Part shown: in pieces, positions 1-9,060 of the stretch
How the letters are laid out: each line of letters starts with the position of its first letter
Position numbering within the stretch: the stretch's first letter is position 1
The notes under the pieces: generated by a model
Databases searched by the model: none
Told to the model about the DNA's origin: nothing
Seen by the model: the letters and a program-made list of their open reading frames with translations, nothing else
Made by a program: the position numbers and the translations under genes
Origin: an uncultured Pseudoflavonifractor sp.
GTDB lineage: Bacteria; Bacillota; Clostridia; Oscillospirales; Oscillospiraceae
Direction of reading: 5' to 3'
Assembly: GCF_944387805.1 (NCBI RefSeq)
Contig: NZ_CALXGI010000009.1
Coordinates: 1 to 64,000, forward strand
Length of the DNA stretch: 64,000 nt

Positions 1-422
1 TGAGTTGCTCAGCGGCTTGATTTTGTGTTGCCTTTTTCGCTGCCTCCAAAACCTGAAATTTCTACTTGACTTTTGTTTGCAGGTCTTTCCAAAGATAGAA
101 AAACGCCCCGCGACACCCTGTCACTTGGACAGGCTGACGCAGGGCGTGAAAAGGCCGCAAGAGAGGAACCACATCTACCCCCAGATGTGGTTTCCTCCAC
201 AGACAAAATAATTTCCTCATATATAAAAGACGCAGTGATCAACTGCTCTGTTTTTTCTTTCATCGCATAACCTCATGATTCATTACCATGCCAAAAATCA
301 AGGGCCTGAAAAGGGTGCAATTTAAACAAATTATATCATACTACTGTGCAATCGAAAAGGTGTATTTATTTTGACAGATTATATAAACGAAGTATTTACC
401 GGAGAAAACCTCGTATAGTCAT

Positions 423-476
423 AAAGTAAAATGTAGCCTCTCCCAGCATGAAGCGGAAAGAGCTACATTTTACTTT
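423..476. repeat. Perfect 15-bp inverted repeat (hairpin)
   Basis: The arms 423-437 (AAAGTAAAATGTAGC) and 462-476 are exact reverse complements, separated by 24 bases. There is no T-run on either side, so a classical terminator is not obvious. It could be an element end, an operator or a stable RNA hairpin. No flanking gene explains it. Confidence 0.6.
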
Positions 477-1344
477 GTAGTATGTTTTATCCTATGAAAC
501 CGACTGCAGACAGGGCCAAAAAGGAACCGACCTAAGACGCAAAAGGAGAATCTCTGGGTGCCTGTGTGGCAATCTAAGGACTCTTGGTTATGTGAATATT
601 AAACTGTTTGTGCGGTCTTTCTTACAGAAAAAATACTGATTAAACTTTTTGTTACCCCTAGCATTTGCGGCTGATGTTTGGCCTGTAAGACAGCACAAGT
701 TCCTCATTCAGGAAAGTGAGAAACGCCTCCGGAATCCATCTTAAAATACCACTGCACGGGTAAGCCAAAAATCATTGACAAAGATACAGAGAATCGAAAT
801 CTGCTCGCAAATTTTCTTTGTGGAAAAGAATGCTTCTTCAAATATTGCCTGTACCACTACATTAGGGATGGTCAGTATTGTCCTGTGTGACTATGTAGCC
901 AGAAAAATAGGGAAAGATGGAGAGGGACATTCGACTTTCTTGTCTTCCGAAGCCCACGACTTCAGCTGTATGTAGTTCACTCCATCAGCTTTTAAGTTCC
1001 GTCAGATACTTGATAATGGTCTGATTTCTGTGGCACACAATTACCTCATCGCTTCGCAGGGCTGCTCGCGCATGGGTATACGAACAATCTGCATTCAGGT
1101 GCCACCTTTGCCCAGCTCATGTTGCTACACTCGCTGTTGGCTATAACATTTATAGATGACCTCATATATCACACTGGGGACAATTTGTCCCCAGTTGTGA
1201 TCCAATCACGGAAAACTGTAGCTATATCATGTCCGCCTCCCAGAAATAGCCCAAAGGCTACAACACCATGTGATAGTTTTTGGTTACCTGCTACTGTCCA
1301 TAATCATCACTCACGGATACCCTGAACACCATTAGGCAGCTGTG

Positions 1345-1549
1345 CTAGAGCAAGAACAGTCTGTTGAGGATCTCCACCTGGCCCTCTGCTTCGACTTACT
1401 CGAGACGCGTTGCTGTCCATCCTAGACTCTAAGGAGGACAACAACCTGGACAGCCTGTCCTGGACGGATAACACTTTAGCGCTGCTCAGCCAGGTATCTA
1501 GAATGGATGATTTCCAGCTTGTTTGTTTTCTTACCGTCTGATAAAATGA
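1345..1549 (+). pseudogene. Possible frameshifted gene fragment
   Basis: Two overlapping frames read as plausible protein: a first part with EDLHLALCFDLLETR, then after a shift a part with SILDSKEDNNLDSL and WTDNTLALLSQVSRMDDF, ending at a TGA near 1549. An in-frame stop lies just upstream of the first part. I do not recognise the family. The call rests only on the protein-like composition on both sides of one shift, so it is weak. Confidence 0.25.
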
Positions 1550-1958
1550 GAATAATTCCATGCTGGACTTTCCAAAATTAACAGCGTTTGGTTAGCGGAT
1601 CCCCAAGCAGATGGTACGGGAAATCAAGATGTGCTGCCTGACGCTCCAGAGGCAACCTTGACAGGCAGATGCAGTTCCTGATAGGCAATCAGATCTTCCT
1701 ATCATATGCTGTTTCTACTGGAGCTGTCCAATAGCTACATCTGGCTTCATACGACCTAAGGGGAGCACAGCTAGAGCAGCACCAACTTTTTCGAACCTGA
1801 CCATCTTGGATATGGACGCCCTTTATGAGTGCATTGTGCGCTAGAACGCCGAATACGCCGTTATGGCTCCACAGGGAGAGACCCTGAAAGAGGTGGAGGC
1901 CCATACGCAGCGGCGGAAGAAGTAAAAAAGCAGATCATACAGTTAAAAGCGAAGATAA

Positions 1959-2891
1959 AAAGAGAAGCAATTCCGCAGACAAACGGAGATTCGGCAGGAA
2001 CTTATTTACTTAGAAGAGAAATTGGAGATTTACATGGAACGGAATAACATCTTCAAACTATTGGAACAGAACTATAAATCATTCGAAAGTAATTTGTTTC
2101 GAATTGATGAGCTTTTTCAAAAACGCTACATGATAGAGCAAAATTTCGGGCAAAAAACTACATTAAAAAATTTTGTGCAACAACATTGCTTTTATAGCTG
2201 GAAAAACAGAGGGCGTTGCATCGATGTAGATGATTTTCTAAATACAATTGGCTACCCCCTTGATCCTTACGAGACAATCAATCTATATTCGTATTTAGAC
2301 AGAATCGAGGGAATTTATAACCTATGGTATCTTGCAAAAAACTATCGATATTTATCTGAAAAGCCGCCTAAATTCTATATAACTTATAGCATCCTCAAAA
2401 CATTACTCGACGATTGTCTCTCTGATTTTAATTACAAAGCATATTACAATTCAGAAGTTGAGCAACTCATAGTAGCTGAGGACAAACCAGAGGTAACTGC
2501 CGTTGCAGAAATCGTAGATCCTCAAACTGCCTTTGAAATTGTACGATATAATCACCACACATTGCAAGGAAACTTGGAGGCAAAAAAACGCATTCTTCTT
2601 ACAATGGGAGCAGAATTAGAACCCAAAAGAAATGTTTTAAAGGGTATAAATCAGTCATTGGAGCGCAACATTTTCTTTATGCTTAATAATTTAAATCTCC
2701 GGCATAACAACTGTGCGGAGAGAGACAAGAACTATAAAAAAGCGGTAGCTTCTATGACTCCGATGGACTTGGAACATTGGTATGATGAGCTATATCAAAT
2801 GATTTTGTTGGCTAATTTGGAGCTAGAAAATTCGAAGCGACTGCATGATATCGATAGTCTAAAGAATACACTTTCAAGAGAAAACCTATAG
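1959..2891 (+). CDS. Hypothetical coiled-coil protein, N-terminus probably lost by frameshift
   Basis: The frame is open from 1959 to the TAG at 2891. Candidate starts are TTG at 2022 (289 aa) and ATG at 2034; neither has a clear Shine-Dalgarno. The frame runs upstream into Lys/Glu-rich coiled-coil-like sequence until a TAA at 1956-1958. Just before that stop, another frame continues the same type of sequence (KKQIIQLKAKIKRE), which suggests a one-base frameshift and a longer ancestral protein. The rest is mostly helical, with no membrane segment, signal peptide or catalytic motif that I recognise. No partner gene lies next to it. Function is unknown. Confidence 0.5.
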   Translation, partial: KEKQFRRQTEIRQELIYLEEKLEIYMERNNIFKLLEQNYKSFESNLFRIDELFQKRYMIEQNFGQKTTLKNFVQQHCFYSWKNRGRCIDVDDFLNTIGYPLDPYETINLYSYLDRIEGIYNLWYLAKNYRYLSEKPPKFYITYSILKTLLDDCLSDFNYKAYYNSEVEQLIVAEDKPEVTAVAEIVDPQTAFEIVRYNHHTLQGNLEAKKRILLTMGAELEPKRNVLKGINQSLERNIFFMLNNLNLRHNNCAERDKNYKKAVASMTPMDLEHWYDELYQMILLANLELENSKRLHDIDSLKNTLSRENL

Positions 2892-4184
2892 ATGCACTAA
2901 AAAGAAAACTACGGGATCTGCATTTAAAGGTCCAGCAGCGAGCGCCAAAGAGAACTGTTTAGGCGTGTCATCTGAGTGATGTGACTGTCCTTTTGCCTCA
3001 ATACATCCAATCCCTGTGCTTTCCAGATTCGCAGAAGAGATAGCACAATTATATTAGTAATGTAACCGCAGATACCACGGTTTTTTGCGTTTTGTCTTGG
3101 ACACCATACGGTTTCAAGCCGGGATTATGCCGGTGCGGATACCATTTCAGTGCGGATGGCAAAGCAAAAAATAAAATTGCCGGGGAGGTAGGGGTATTCG
3201 GCGAAAATGCAGCCATGTACAAAAGCCTCTTTGTAGTTACAAACACAATTATCAGTTCGGCAATGGTATAGGTGCCTCGGCTGAATCATATATGGATTGG
3301 CTGATTTGACTGTCTATCAGGTATGTGTGTTGGGCATTGGGTCAGTCCTTGACTGCCTGCCGCGGTAGACCGCCCCGTAGCCCCTCTGCCGCTACGCTTT
3401 GATAATCCCAGCTCCATTGGACAATACCCATCAAGAGTTTCGGATTTTGGCTCTAAGACAGGTATTATCTACATATTACTTGCGTATTGTCAGCATATTA
3501 CAAAGGCAAACCACGGCTGGAGGAAAAGGCTTGCCAGTACGACAGTGCGCATACCTGACACCAGTAGCTTTGAGATTTCAGTTTCAGCAATATGAGCCAA
3601 ACACTCTGCATCCTCCCTATGGACAGAGAAGGTCTACCTCCCGTATTTCTTTTGTAGAAAAGGCCTTCCATCCAAAATATTCTTTCTGGGAAAGCCCCCA
3701 TCCCCTGCTCTTAGATACACCAGACGCATTTTGCCTATTATCTACATATTATTTGCATATTTCACATATTATCTGCTTATTAGTCAAATATTACACAGAT
3801 ATAAAATGCAGATTGCAGAAATTGAAAAACATATTAGATGCATATTGCATATTAAAGTCATCGGGCATAGAAAGAGCCCCACCGTGTGGTAGGGCTTTCT
3901 GCGTTCTGCAATACTTTTGCTACGATTGGCTAGATGTCAAGTTACACCCTATGGTAGCGACAGCGGCATGGAGTTTGACTCTATGCCGCCATGCGGAAAC
4001 GAGATGCAGAGTGTCTTTTCTACAGAGAAAATATCTGAATAGGCTTCTTTTTCGGCTAACTGTAGTCGCAAAGGCTCTGGTTTTCTCCATTCTATTTTAA
4101 GAGATATGTTGACGAGTTTTTAGGTTTGAACATATCGCATTGTGAATTGGGAATCCTGAAGAGTTTACAGAGATTCCGCCTCAT
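2892..4184. other. Intergenic accessory region with repeated CATATTA motifs; no supported gene
   Basis: No gene with a Shine-Dalgarno and plausible protein is seen. A plus-strand frame from about 3046 to 3270 reads protein-like (contains GEVGVFGENAAMYKSLFVV) but lacks a start and follows a stop, so it could be a gene remnant. A 233-codon plus frame at 3399-4100 looks random, with poor start context. The stretch also holds a 21-bp near-exact direct repeat (3463-3483 and 3736-3756) and a hairpin around 3870-3901 whose arms contain AGAAAGAGCCCCACC and its imperfect complement. Confidence 0.45.
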
Positions 4185-4216
4185 AAAAAGAGAGCTAACT
4201 AGTTAGTTCTCTTTTT
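4185..4216. terminator. Bidirectional-looking terminator downstream of HEPN-like gene
   Basis: The sequence is a 16-bp inverted repeat with one mismatch (arms 4185-4200 and 4201-4216). It is flanked by an A-run on the left and a T-run on the right, so it can terminate in either direction. On the minus strand it lies directly after the stop of the 4219-4653 gene. Confidence 0.75.
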
Positions 4217-4218
4217 AT

Positions 4219-4653
4219 TTAATATCCTCTTAAATCATGCAGCAGATCGGAAAGTTCTTGATTAAGGCCTATAAAGCCAAGAAGGTACTCTTCTGTAATC
4301 TCAAATTGCCTATTTCCATCCTTTACTCTTTCTTTTGTCGCCAATGTTTGTTCGCCAGATGCGTTTGTAATGCGATAGCTATGAATTATTCGGTTTCTCA
4401 TTCGGATAATTTTGGCAAACAGTGTTTCAATTTTATCTCCACATTTTGAAGTGATGACCTCATGAACGCTTCCCTTGAGATGCCCTGATTCCAAGTCTAT
4501 TAGATGATGCCAGTCGTATTTATCTAAGTCATCACATCTGAGGATATTCTCAACTATAAAGGCGTTATTTGAGTTAAAAACACAAATAGCGCTCCCTAGC
4601 AGTTCGCGGTATTGCTTAGTAGGTAGAGATTGTCTTGTATAGCTTTCGTACAT
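4219..4653 (-). CDS. HEPN-like small protein, possible RNase or toxin
   Basis: This is a 144-aa soluble protein with a good Shine-Dalgarno (AGAGGGA before the ATG at 4653) and a terminator just after the stop. Near residues 86-93 it has RMRNRIIH, which contains the R-x4-H motif typical of HEPN domains (RxxxxH), in a mostly helical context. HEPN proteins are often metal-independent RNases in toxin-antitoxin, Abi or CRISPR-linked systems, or non-catalytic nucleotide/RNA-binding helical bundles. No MNT nucleotidyltransferase antitoxin lies beside it. The HEPN assignment rests on the motif and length only. Confidence 0.55.
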   Translation of the reverse strand: MYESYTRQSLPTKQYRELLGSAICVFNSNNAFIVENILRCDDLDKYDWHHLIDLESGHLKGSVHEVITSKCGDKIETLFAKIIRMRNRIIHSYRITNASGEQTLATKERVKDGNRQFEITEEYLLGFIGLNQELSDLLHDLRGY

Positions 4654-5207
4654 CTTGATTCCCTCTTGCTTTATCTTTTAATCAAATATCCTGTACTGGT
4701 AAATTACTAAGTTCCTGAGAAGGCACCTTTGCCCAGCACTTAGTCTTGTCAAGCTCCGGGTAATAGCAGCGCCACTTGTCGTAATCCTCTTTGGAGATTT
4801 TACCCATGAGGTTCTATTTACTACATTCTTGACTGTCGTGAGGACTATCAATGGCTCGTCCCTTAATTGCCACAAACTTGTTTAATATCTGTAAAAAAAT
4901 TAAAAGGCGCATTTTGATTGCCCTCCGGCCCCCCTACTTCCTCGGCGATTTTGTTTTTTTACTTTGCCGTCCGTAATGAAACCGTATCCAAACTGGCGTG
5001 ATTTCGGTATCAAAGTGTATACAGATCACCAGTTCATCCCCCGGAGAATGCATTCTATCTCCTCACCAAAGCCAAGACGCTCAAAGTACTGCTGTGAAAT
5101 GATAGTTCCACCTTCAAGTGATTCGCTGCGTCCGAGTTTTGCAGTATCCCACTGATAAACCGCACGGTTTTAAGCACATCTTTTCGGGTAGCAAGCAAAT
5201 ACCTAAA
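4654..5207. other. Remnant coding DNA downstream of an antitoxin gene
   Basis: On the minus strand, from about 5160 to 5028, an open stretch reads protein-like (contains SLEGGTIISQQYFERLGFGEE) and stops at a TGA. A second frame continues directly to about 4932 (contains ICIHFDTEITPVWIRFHYG), as if one frameshift split a single gene. It has no start of its own. Its place after the Phd-type antitoxin gene would suit a broken toxin or recombinase fragment, but I do not recognise the family. Confidence 0.3.
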
Positions 5208-5486
5208 CTATACAGCCTGTTCCCCTCCAATGGTAGCTTTCATTGCTTGCAGCACATCTTTGGAGGAATAGCGTTGCTCTATCAACTCGGCTTCTCGCTC
5301 TGCCTCCTGTAACTTGAAATATACTTCACCTCCGAACTGCACGTTTTCGAATGCCTCCATGCTCAAAACCACCATATCAATATATCCGTTTTTCGTCAAG
5401 AAAACAGGTTGAGCTGTTTCATGAACTGTCTTTGATATGTCTACAAAGTTATTTATCAAATCAGAAACAGGTCTAACCATATTCAT
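5208..5486 (-). CDS. Phd/YefM-family antitoxin
   Basis: The 92-aa protein starts at ATG 5486, eight bases after AAGGAGG. Its N-terminal half has the Phd/YefM pattern: RPVSDLINNF, then a region ending TAQPVFLTKNGYIDMVVLS, which is the DNA-binding part with the typical xxPVxxTKNG turn. The C-terminal part (about residues 50-92) is charged and helical, as expected of the toxin-binding tail. These antitoxins repress their own operon and neutralise a RelE/ParE/Doc toxin encoded next to them. No intact toxin follows; only fragmented coding sequence does. It is therefore likely an orphan or a relic of a broken module. Confidence 0.8.
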   Translation of the reverse strand: MNMVRPVSDLINNFVDISKTVHETAQPVFLTKNGYIDMVVLSMEAFENVQFGGEVYFKLQEAEREAELIEQRYSSKDVLQAMKATIGGEQAV

Positions 5487-5970
5487 AACATCAACCTCCT
5501 TGCGAGAATTTTAGCATGATTATGCTGAAATATCCAGGCGATTTATCCAAGGAGCCGTCCGTCCCCGCTTTTAGTCAATTGTCAATGACCGTCTTCGAGT
5601 GTGGTCTATGATAGTAGTTTGGTGCAAAGTTTGCCGATATCCGCCGATCACGCAGCCTCAATTTCCGGACACTAGGTAATCAGAGGGCGGTGGCTCTAGG
5701 ACGGGGCGGAAACCGATGTATGAGCGCTGAGCGGATAAATAGCTAATCCTGCGAATGTGGATTGGACTGAATATCCCTCATGTGGTATGATGGTATCAAT
5801 GTTAAAAGAACAGGTGTGGCTCCAAATGACAGGCGGGAAAGCAAAACAGGGAACCGACTCTCATGCTGATGTACCTGACCTTCTTGAAGCAGTATCCGGA
5901 CGGAAAGATCCAGAAATTGATGTGTCCATTGCCAAGAATTACCTCTCCAAATCGAAAAGAGGGCTTCCAT
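5487..5970. other. Intergenic stretch without a supported gene
   Basis: No gene is supported between the two antitoxin genes. A minus-strand frame (5743-6186) is the shadow of the downstream Phd gene. A plus-strand frame from about 5800 to 5970 runs in front of that gene (contains MLMYLTFLKQYPDGKIQK); that string reads like the end of a separate protein, so another small gene may have decayed here. Confidence 0.35.
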
Positions 5971-6237
5971 ATGAACATTCGTCCATCTGAAGCTATTAGG
6001 CAAGATTACGATGAGATTGCAAATCTTTGCAGGGAAACTGGGAAACCTGTTTACCTGACCAAAAACGGTGAAGGTGACCTGGTGGTCATGGACATCGAAA
6101 ACTTTACTCGGCGTGAAAAGATGCTCAAACTGCGGGAACAACTCCTGGCTGTTGAAGAAGACCGTTTTCATGGGGTTACAGATCACACGCTAGATGAAGT
6201 GTCGGCCTATTTGGATCGCGTGATATCGGAGGCGTGA
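5971..6237 (+). CDS. Phd/YefM-family antitoxin (second copy)
   Basis: The start is ATG 5971, preceded by AAAAGAGGG; upstream in-frame ATGs lack such a site. The 88-aa protein has MNIRPSEAIRQDYDEIANL then GKPVYLTKNGEGDLVVMDIE, the classic Phd/YefM DNA-binding fold, followed by a helical tail with repeated Arg/Glu. It is related to the 5208-5486 protein in the TKNG region but diverges elsewhere. Right after its stop a short open stretch (ATGGAAGAACAAAG..., 15 codons) ends early, and another frame (HADAELTENTTIREFRIVHE) continues. This suggests a toxin gene broken by a frameshift or deletion. Confidence 0.8.
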   Translation: MNIRPSEAIRQDYDEIANLCRETGKPVYLTKNGEGDLVVMDIENFTRREKMLKLREQLLAVEEDRFHGVTDHTLDEVSAYLDRVISEA

Positions 6238-6326
6238 CTCATGGAAGAACAAAGTGTGTCAGACCGTTCCATGCGGATGCCGAACTGACAGAGAATACAA
6301 CTATCCGGGAATTCCGGATAGTTCAT
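6238..6326 (+). pseudogene. Truncated remnant, possible lost toxin
   Basis: Immediately after the Phd stop lies an ATG (6241) giving only 15 codons, while a second frame from about 6270 stays open for some 24 codons. Toxin genes normally sit here, overlapping or abutting the antitoxin. The residues are too few to assign a family. Confidence 0.3.
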
Positions 6327-6351
6327 GAAGTCGCATGGTGAGCCGGAAAAG

Positions 6352-6386
6352 GAAGCAGTTATTAAGTGTCTCTTAATAACTGCTTC
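6352..6386. terminator. Perfect 14-bp hairpin after antitoxin relic
   Basis: Arms 6352-6365 (GAAGCAGTTATTAA) and 6373-6386 pair perfectly around a 7-base loop. No long T-run follows, so termination is only likely. A second perfect 8-bp palindrome (CTATCCGG/CCGGATAG) sits just upstream at 6301-6321. Confidence 0.55.
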
Positions 6387-6422
6387 TGACGGAAAGAGTT
6401 ATAACACAAGCCTCCACAACGC

Positions 6423-6750
6423 CGGAGCGGATTACTGACTGCGTCCTGTGCTACAATCGTGTTCACCCCAAGGCTTTAGCAAGGTAAATTGTTGAACGCT
6501 TCTGAGGATGAGTTAATCACCACCCCCTGTCCGAGCCAGTGGGGATTGTTGATATCGGCTCTGTGCACCCGGAGCGGATCACTGACTGCCTCCTGTACTG
6601 CAATTATGTCTATCCTAAGACTTTAGCGAGGTAAACTATTAAACACATCTATAGATGAGTTAATCATCACCCCTGTCCGAGCCAGTAGGGATTGTTGATA
6701 TTGGCTCTGTGCACCCGGAGCGGATCACTGACTGCCTCCTGTGTTTCAGG
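6423..6750 (+). repeat. Tandem repeat, about 147-bp unit, two full copies and a partial third
   Basis: Copies begin with CGGAGCGGAT at 6423, 6570 and 6716, so the unit is 147 then 146 bases. The first two copies differ at scattered positions but keep blocks such as CTGTCCGAGCCAGT and GGATTGTTGATAT. Read on the plus strand the repeat looks once-coding (GIVDIGSVHPERITDC then YPKTLAR) with stops between. The third copy ends after about 35 bases. No gene is assigned. Confidence 0.75.
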
Positions 6751-8062
6751 CAATCAGTCAGCTGTTGAAAGACTGCCTGGCAGACCACTGGAGTCAAGCC
6801 CTTGAGTCAAGCGTCCTAACCACCCTGTACCTGCCCTGGGAGGCCATGAGCCAAAGGCGCTGCCACACCTGCACCTGGCAAATGGACCGACCGTTCAGCA
6901 CATTCCTTTTGTGCCAAAGAATCATGATCCTTGGCTGTCGGGATAAGGCTGGAAGGCATAATCTTGTCGTGAAAAGAATGCAACACCCCCTGAGCATCGC
7001 GAAAAGAGTATAATACGACTCTTTTGCGCTGCTCAGGGGAGTCCAAGACCTCATTTGATCTTGTCAGCGATGATCGACCAGCCTGCTCTCCGCCGTATTC
7101 TCGCTCCTCGGCGACCATCCTTGAGCAAGCTCCCCCGGCTCATCGCCGGCGAGAAACCCTCCTGCCTAATTTCTATTCCCGGACAGGCACACCCGGTTGA
7201 CGGGAGTTCTTGGATCATCTTTCCCATGCATTCCCCCGAGCGGATTTATTGCAGCGGCTCCGCCAGACCTGATCGCGCTTCTTGATATCGAGGGCCGTGA
7301 TCGCCTAAACCCCCGTTTCCGGATCCCGGAAAGAGTCTGTATGCAGCCAGCCCGCTGCGGGGGATTCGCCAGGAATTATGGGTCTCCTCCTGTACTAGCC
7401 CCTCATCTCCGTGCGCTGTCTGGCTATGTCTATTACATCCTATGCGGTTTTCCTTTTTTGTATTTCCACTTTTTGATTGTTTTATATAACAAGGGACAAT
7501 TTTCTCCAATAAAAGTTGCAGAATATATTGTTATTAGATATTTTTTAAAATAATGCAAGAACTAAAATTCCTAAAAAATTTTTTTATGCGGCACAAATCC
7601 AGTGTTCATTTTTTTGTACAACAGCCAACTGTTTCACTACAAAATAGTTTCATAATATTTTATCCTAACGTTTATTTTGATATTTTTGGAAATTTAATTC
7701 AACTTTGCTTATCTCCTTGATGCATTATACAATTACCAAAACACCTATGGGTTGTCTTGCAATGAGATTGCGGAAAGTCACGAGCCAAAGATTCAACCAA
7801 ATCAAATCGAGAAGTACACCCCGTCTGTCTTTTTTCTTTGTATAAAAGAATAGTCAATGTTGATAGTCAGCGTTAGCTCTACAGAATAAAAGAGTTGCAG
7901 GACACAAAACTCTCTGATAGGATAGAAAATATAAGGATTATAAACAAAGTAGCCGATAAATTACCCCAGCATCTGGACAAAGTCTGCAAGGATATCATTG
8001 CAGGCTGTTAAAAATCGCTTAGATTGTGAGTGCATCACTAATTTTGAATAGGAGCCATTGGT
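6751..8062. other. Gene-poor accessory stretch
   Basis: No supported gene. Between 6750 and 7430 the DNA is GC-richer, with many overlapping short frames on both strands and no good start site. From 7430 to 8060 it becomes strongly AT-rich. A plus-strand stretch near 7740-7850 reads protein-like (SCNEIAESHEPKIQPNQIEK) but lacks a start. I looked for the other end of the transposon here and found no clear match to its terminal repeats. Confidence 0.4.
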
Positions 8063-8254
8063 ATGGATAAAACTGAACTTATCACAATTACAATTGATAG
8101 CGAGTTAAAGGCTCAAGTCGAAGATCTGATCAAACCAATGGGTATTAGCATCGAAGAATTGATTAACCATTTTTTCCATTGGTGTATCTATGACACAGAA
8201 AAAGCTATTGCTTATCTAAAAGCGGACCAAGAGGCACAAGCAGGACAAGCATAA
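8063..8254 (+). CDS. RelB/DinJ-like antitoxin, no toxin partner
   Basis: The 63-aa protein has a good Shine-Dalgarno (TAGGAG, 8 bases before ATG 8063). The sequence MDKTELITITIDSELKAQ followed by VEDLIKPMGISIEELINHF is the ribbon-helix-helix arrangement of the RelB/DinJ family: a beta strand, then two helices. Such proteins dimerise, bind the operon promoter and hold a RelE/YafQ toxin through the C-terminal tail, which is short here. The gene is followed by a strong terminator with no room for a toxin, so it stands alone. Confidence 0.7.
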   Translation: MDKTELITITIDSELKAQVEDLIKPMGISIEELINHFFHWCIYDTEKAIAYLKADQEAQAGQA

Positions 8255-8297
8255 TTCTCCCGATCACACAAAAATAATCACGCTAACGAGACAAAAC

Positions 8298-8333
8298 ATC
8301 GGGCCCGATCAAGCGATCGAGCCCGATATTTTT
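8298..8333 (+). terminator. Rho-independent terminator
   Basis: A 13-bp stem (8298-8310 and 8315-8327, one mismatch; arms contain ATCGGGCCCGATC) with a 4-base loop is followed by ATTTTT. It closes the RelB-like gene. It also lies just 3' of the minus-strand gene ending at 8356, so it may serve both. Confidence 0.8.
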
Positions 8334-8355
8334 CATGTTAATAATCTTGACCAAC

Positions 8356-8682
8356 TTATTTATCGGTTGACTCTCCGTGTTTATGCGTACCATCCAGGAT
8401 GAGATCCAGCCAGCAGTCACAGCAAAATACATCCCGGGCCGTGTACCCATATTTCCGAATCATCGCCTCCTCGTCCACCGGCGCCGGCCTGGGCGCCTTA
8501 CCCAGCATATATAGCGCCAGCCGTCTCCCATGGCGCCAGACCTCCGGTAATGTGTATACAGCGTGGGCCGGTTTCTCTCGACCACAAATGCTGCATTGCA
8601 CCTTCGGGACATCCAGACCGGCATTTTCGATTTCTTCCAGGATTTCATTCACAGTCGGATTAGTATTTCCTTCTTTTTTCAT
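8356..8682 (-). CDS. Hypothetical protein with two CxxC pairs (zinc-ribbon-like)
   Basis: The 108-aa protein starts at ATG 8682 behind a strong AAGGAGG. It has CSICG near residue 31 and CCDC near residue 87, spaced as a possible zinc-binding pair of knuckles. There is no membrane segment. It lies at the distal end of the minus-strand transposon gene array and is a likely cargo or accessory gene of the element. I do not recognise a family. A nucleic-acid-binding role is possible from the Cys pairs alone but not shown. Confidence 0.6.
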   Translation of the reverse strand: MKKEGNTNPTVNEILEEIENAGLDVPKVQCSICGREKPAHAVYTLPEVWRHGRRLALYMLGKAPRPAPVDEEAMIRKYGYTARDVFCCDCWLDLILDGTHKHGESTDK

Positions 8683-8736
8683 AATGATTTCCTCCTTATC
8701 CAGGTGATATCTCCTGATTACTAGCGGGTTCCTGCG

Positions 8737-9060
8737 TTATCCGATAGGTAGATCGTTAGCAATACGATAAAATAAGATGTCTTCCACATCACCAGAGGCA
8801 AATACTGACTGTCGCAGGGCAGACATTGCAGCCAATGCAGCCTGATGCATCTGTTTGACATGCTGTCTCGTTTCAGCTAGCGAGTCTGCAAATTGATTAA
8901 GAGTCATCTGATCCATATGGAGCAGTTTTTGGACAATTTCTTTGGCGTCGCCATGAAAATAGCAGATGGCATTGTAAAGCAGTTCCAAAGAGATTTTGGC
9001 TTTTTCATCCTCGGTCATCTGCTCATAGGTATCGACTGCATAACGGTAGCACTCAGTCAT
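8737..9060 (-). CDS. Hypothetical helical protein, coupled to the resolvase gene
   Basis: The 107-aa protein is entirely helical and soluble by composition, with no motif that I recognise. Its start (ATG 9060) overlaps the stop of the upstream resolvase gene by four bases (ATGA), so the two are translationally coupled and belong to one operon. The C-terminal part is rich in Gln/His/Ala. It may be a regulator or accessory factor of the transposon, but only the coupling supports this. Confidence 0.6.
   Translation of the reverse strand: MTECYRYAVDTYEQMTEDEKAKISLELLYNAICYFHGDAKEIVQKLLHMDQMTLNQFADSLAETRQHVKQMHQAALAAMSALRQSVFASGDVEDILFYRIANDLPIG

Larger units (their letters stand above)
1..1958. 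other. Degenerate accessory DNA with no intact gene recognised
   Basis: No convincing complete gene is visible. Short open frames start and stop without conserved content. A plus-strand stretch from about 1345 to 1549 reads like the C-terminal part of a real protein, but only if one frameshift near 1410 is allowed (frame ending QLVCFLTV, then a stop). A minus-strand 84-codon frame (9-263) has a plausible Shine-Dalgarno but no recognisable domain. The DNA is AT-richer than the core genome from 16 kb on. This fits a decayed mobile element, but that is inference. Confidence 0.5.

Noticed and set aside
3399-4100. 233-codon plus-strand frame
   Set aside because: Poor start context, no conserved pattern and repeated AT-rich motifs inside; treated as noise.
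1-8300. Opposite end of the transposon
   Set aside because: I searched the AT-rich 7.4-8.3 kb area and the rest of the left part for the GAATTAACTCAAAA core and TGT tips and found only weak, isolated partial matches, so no end is called.
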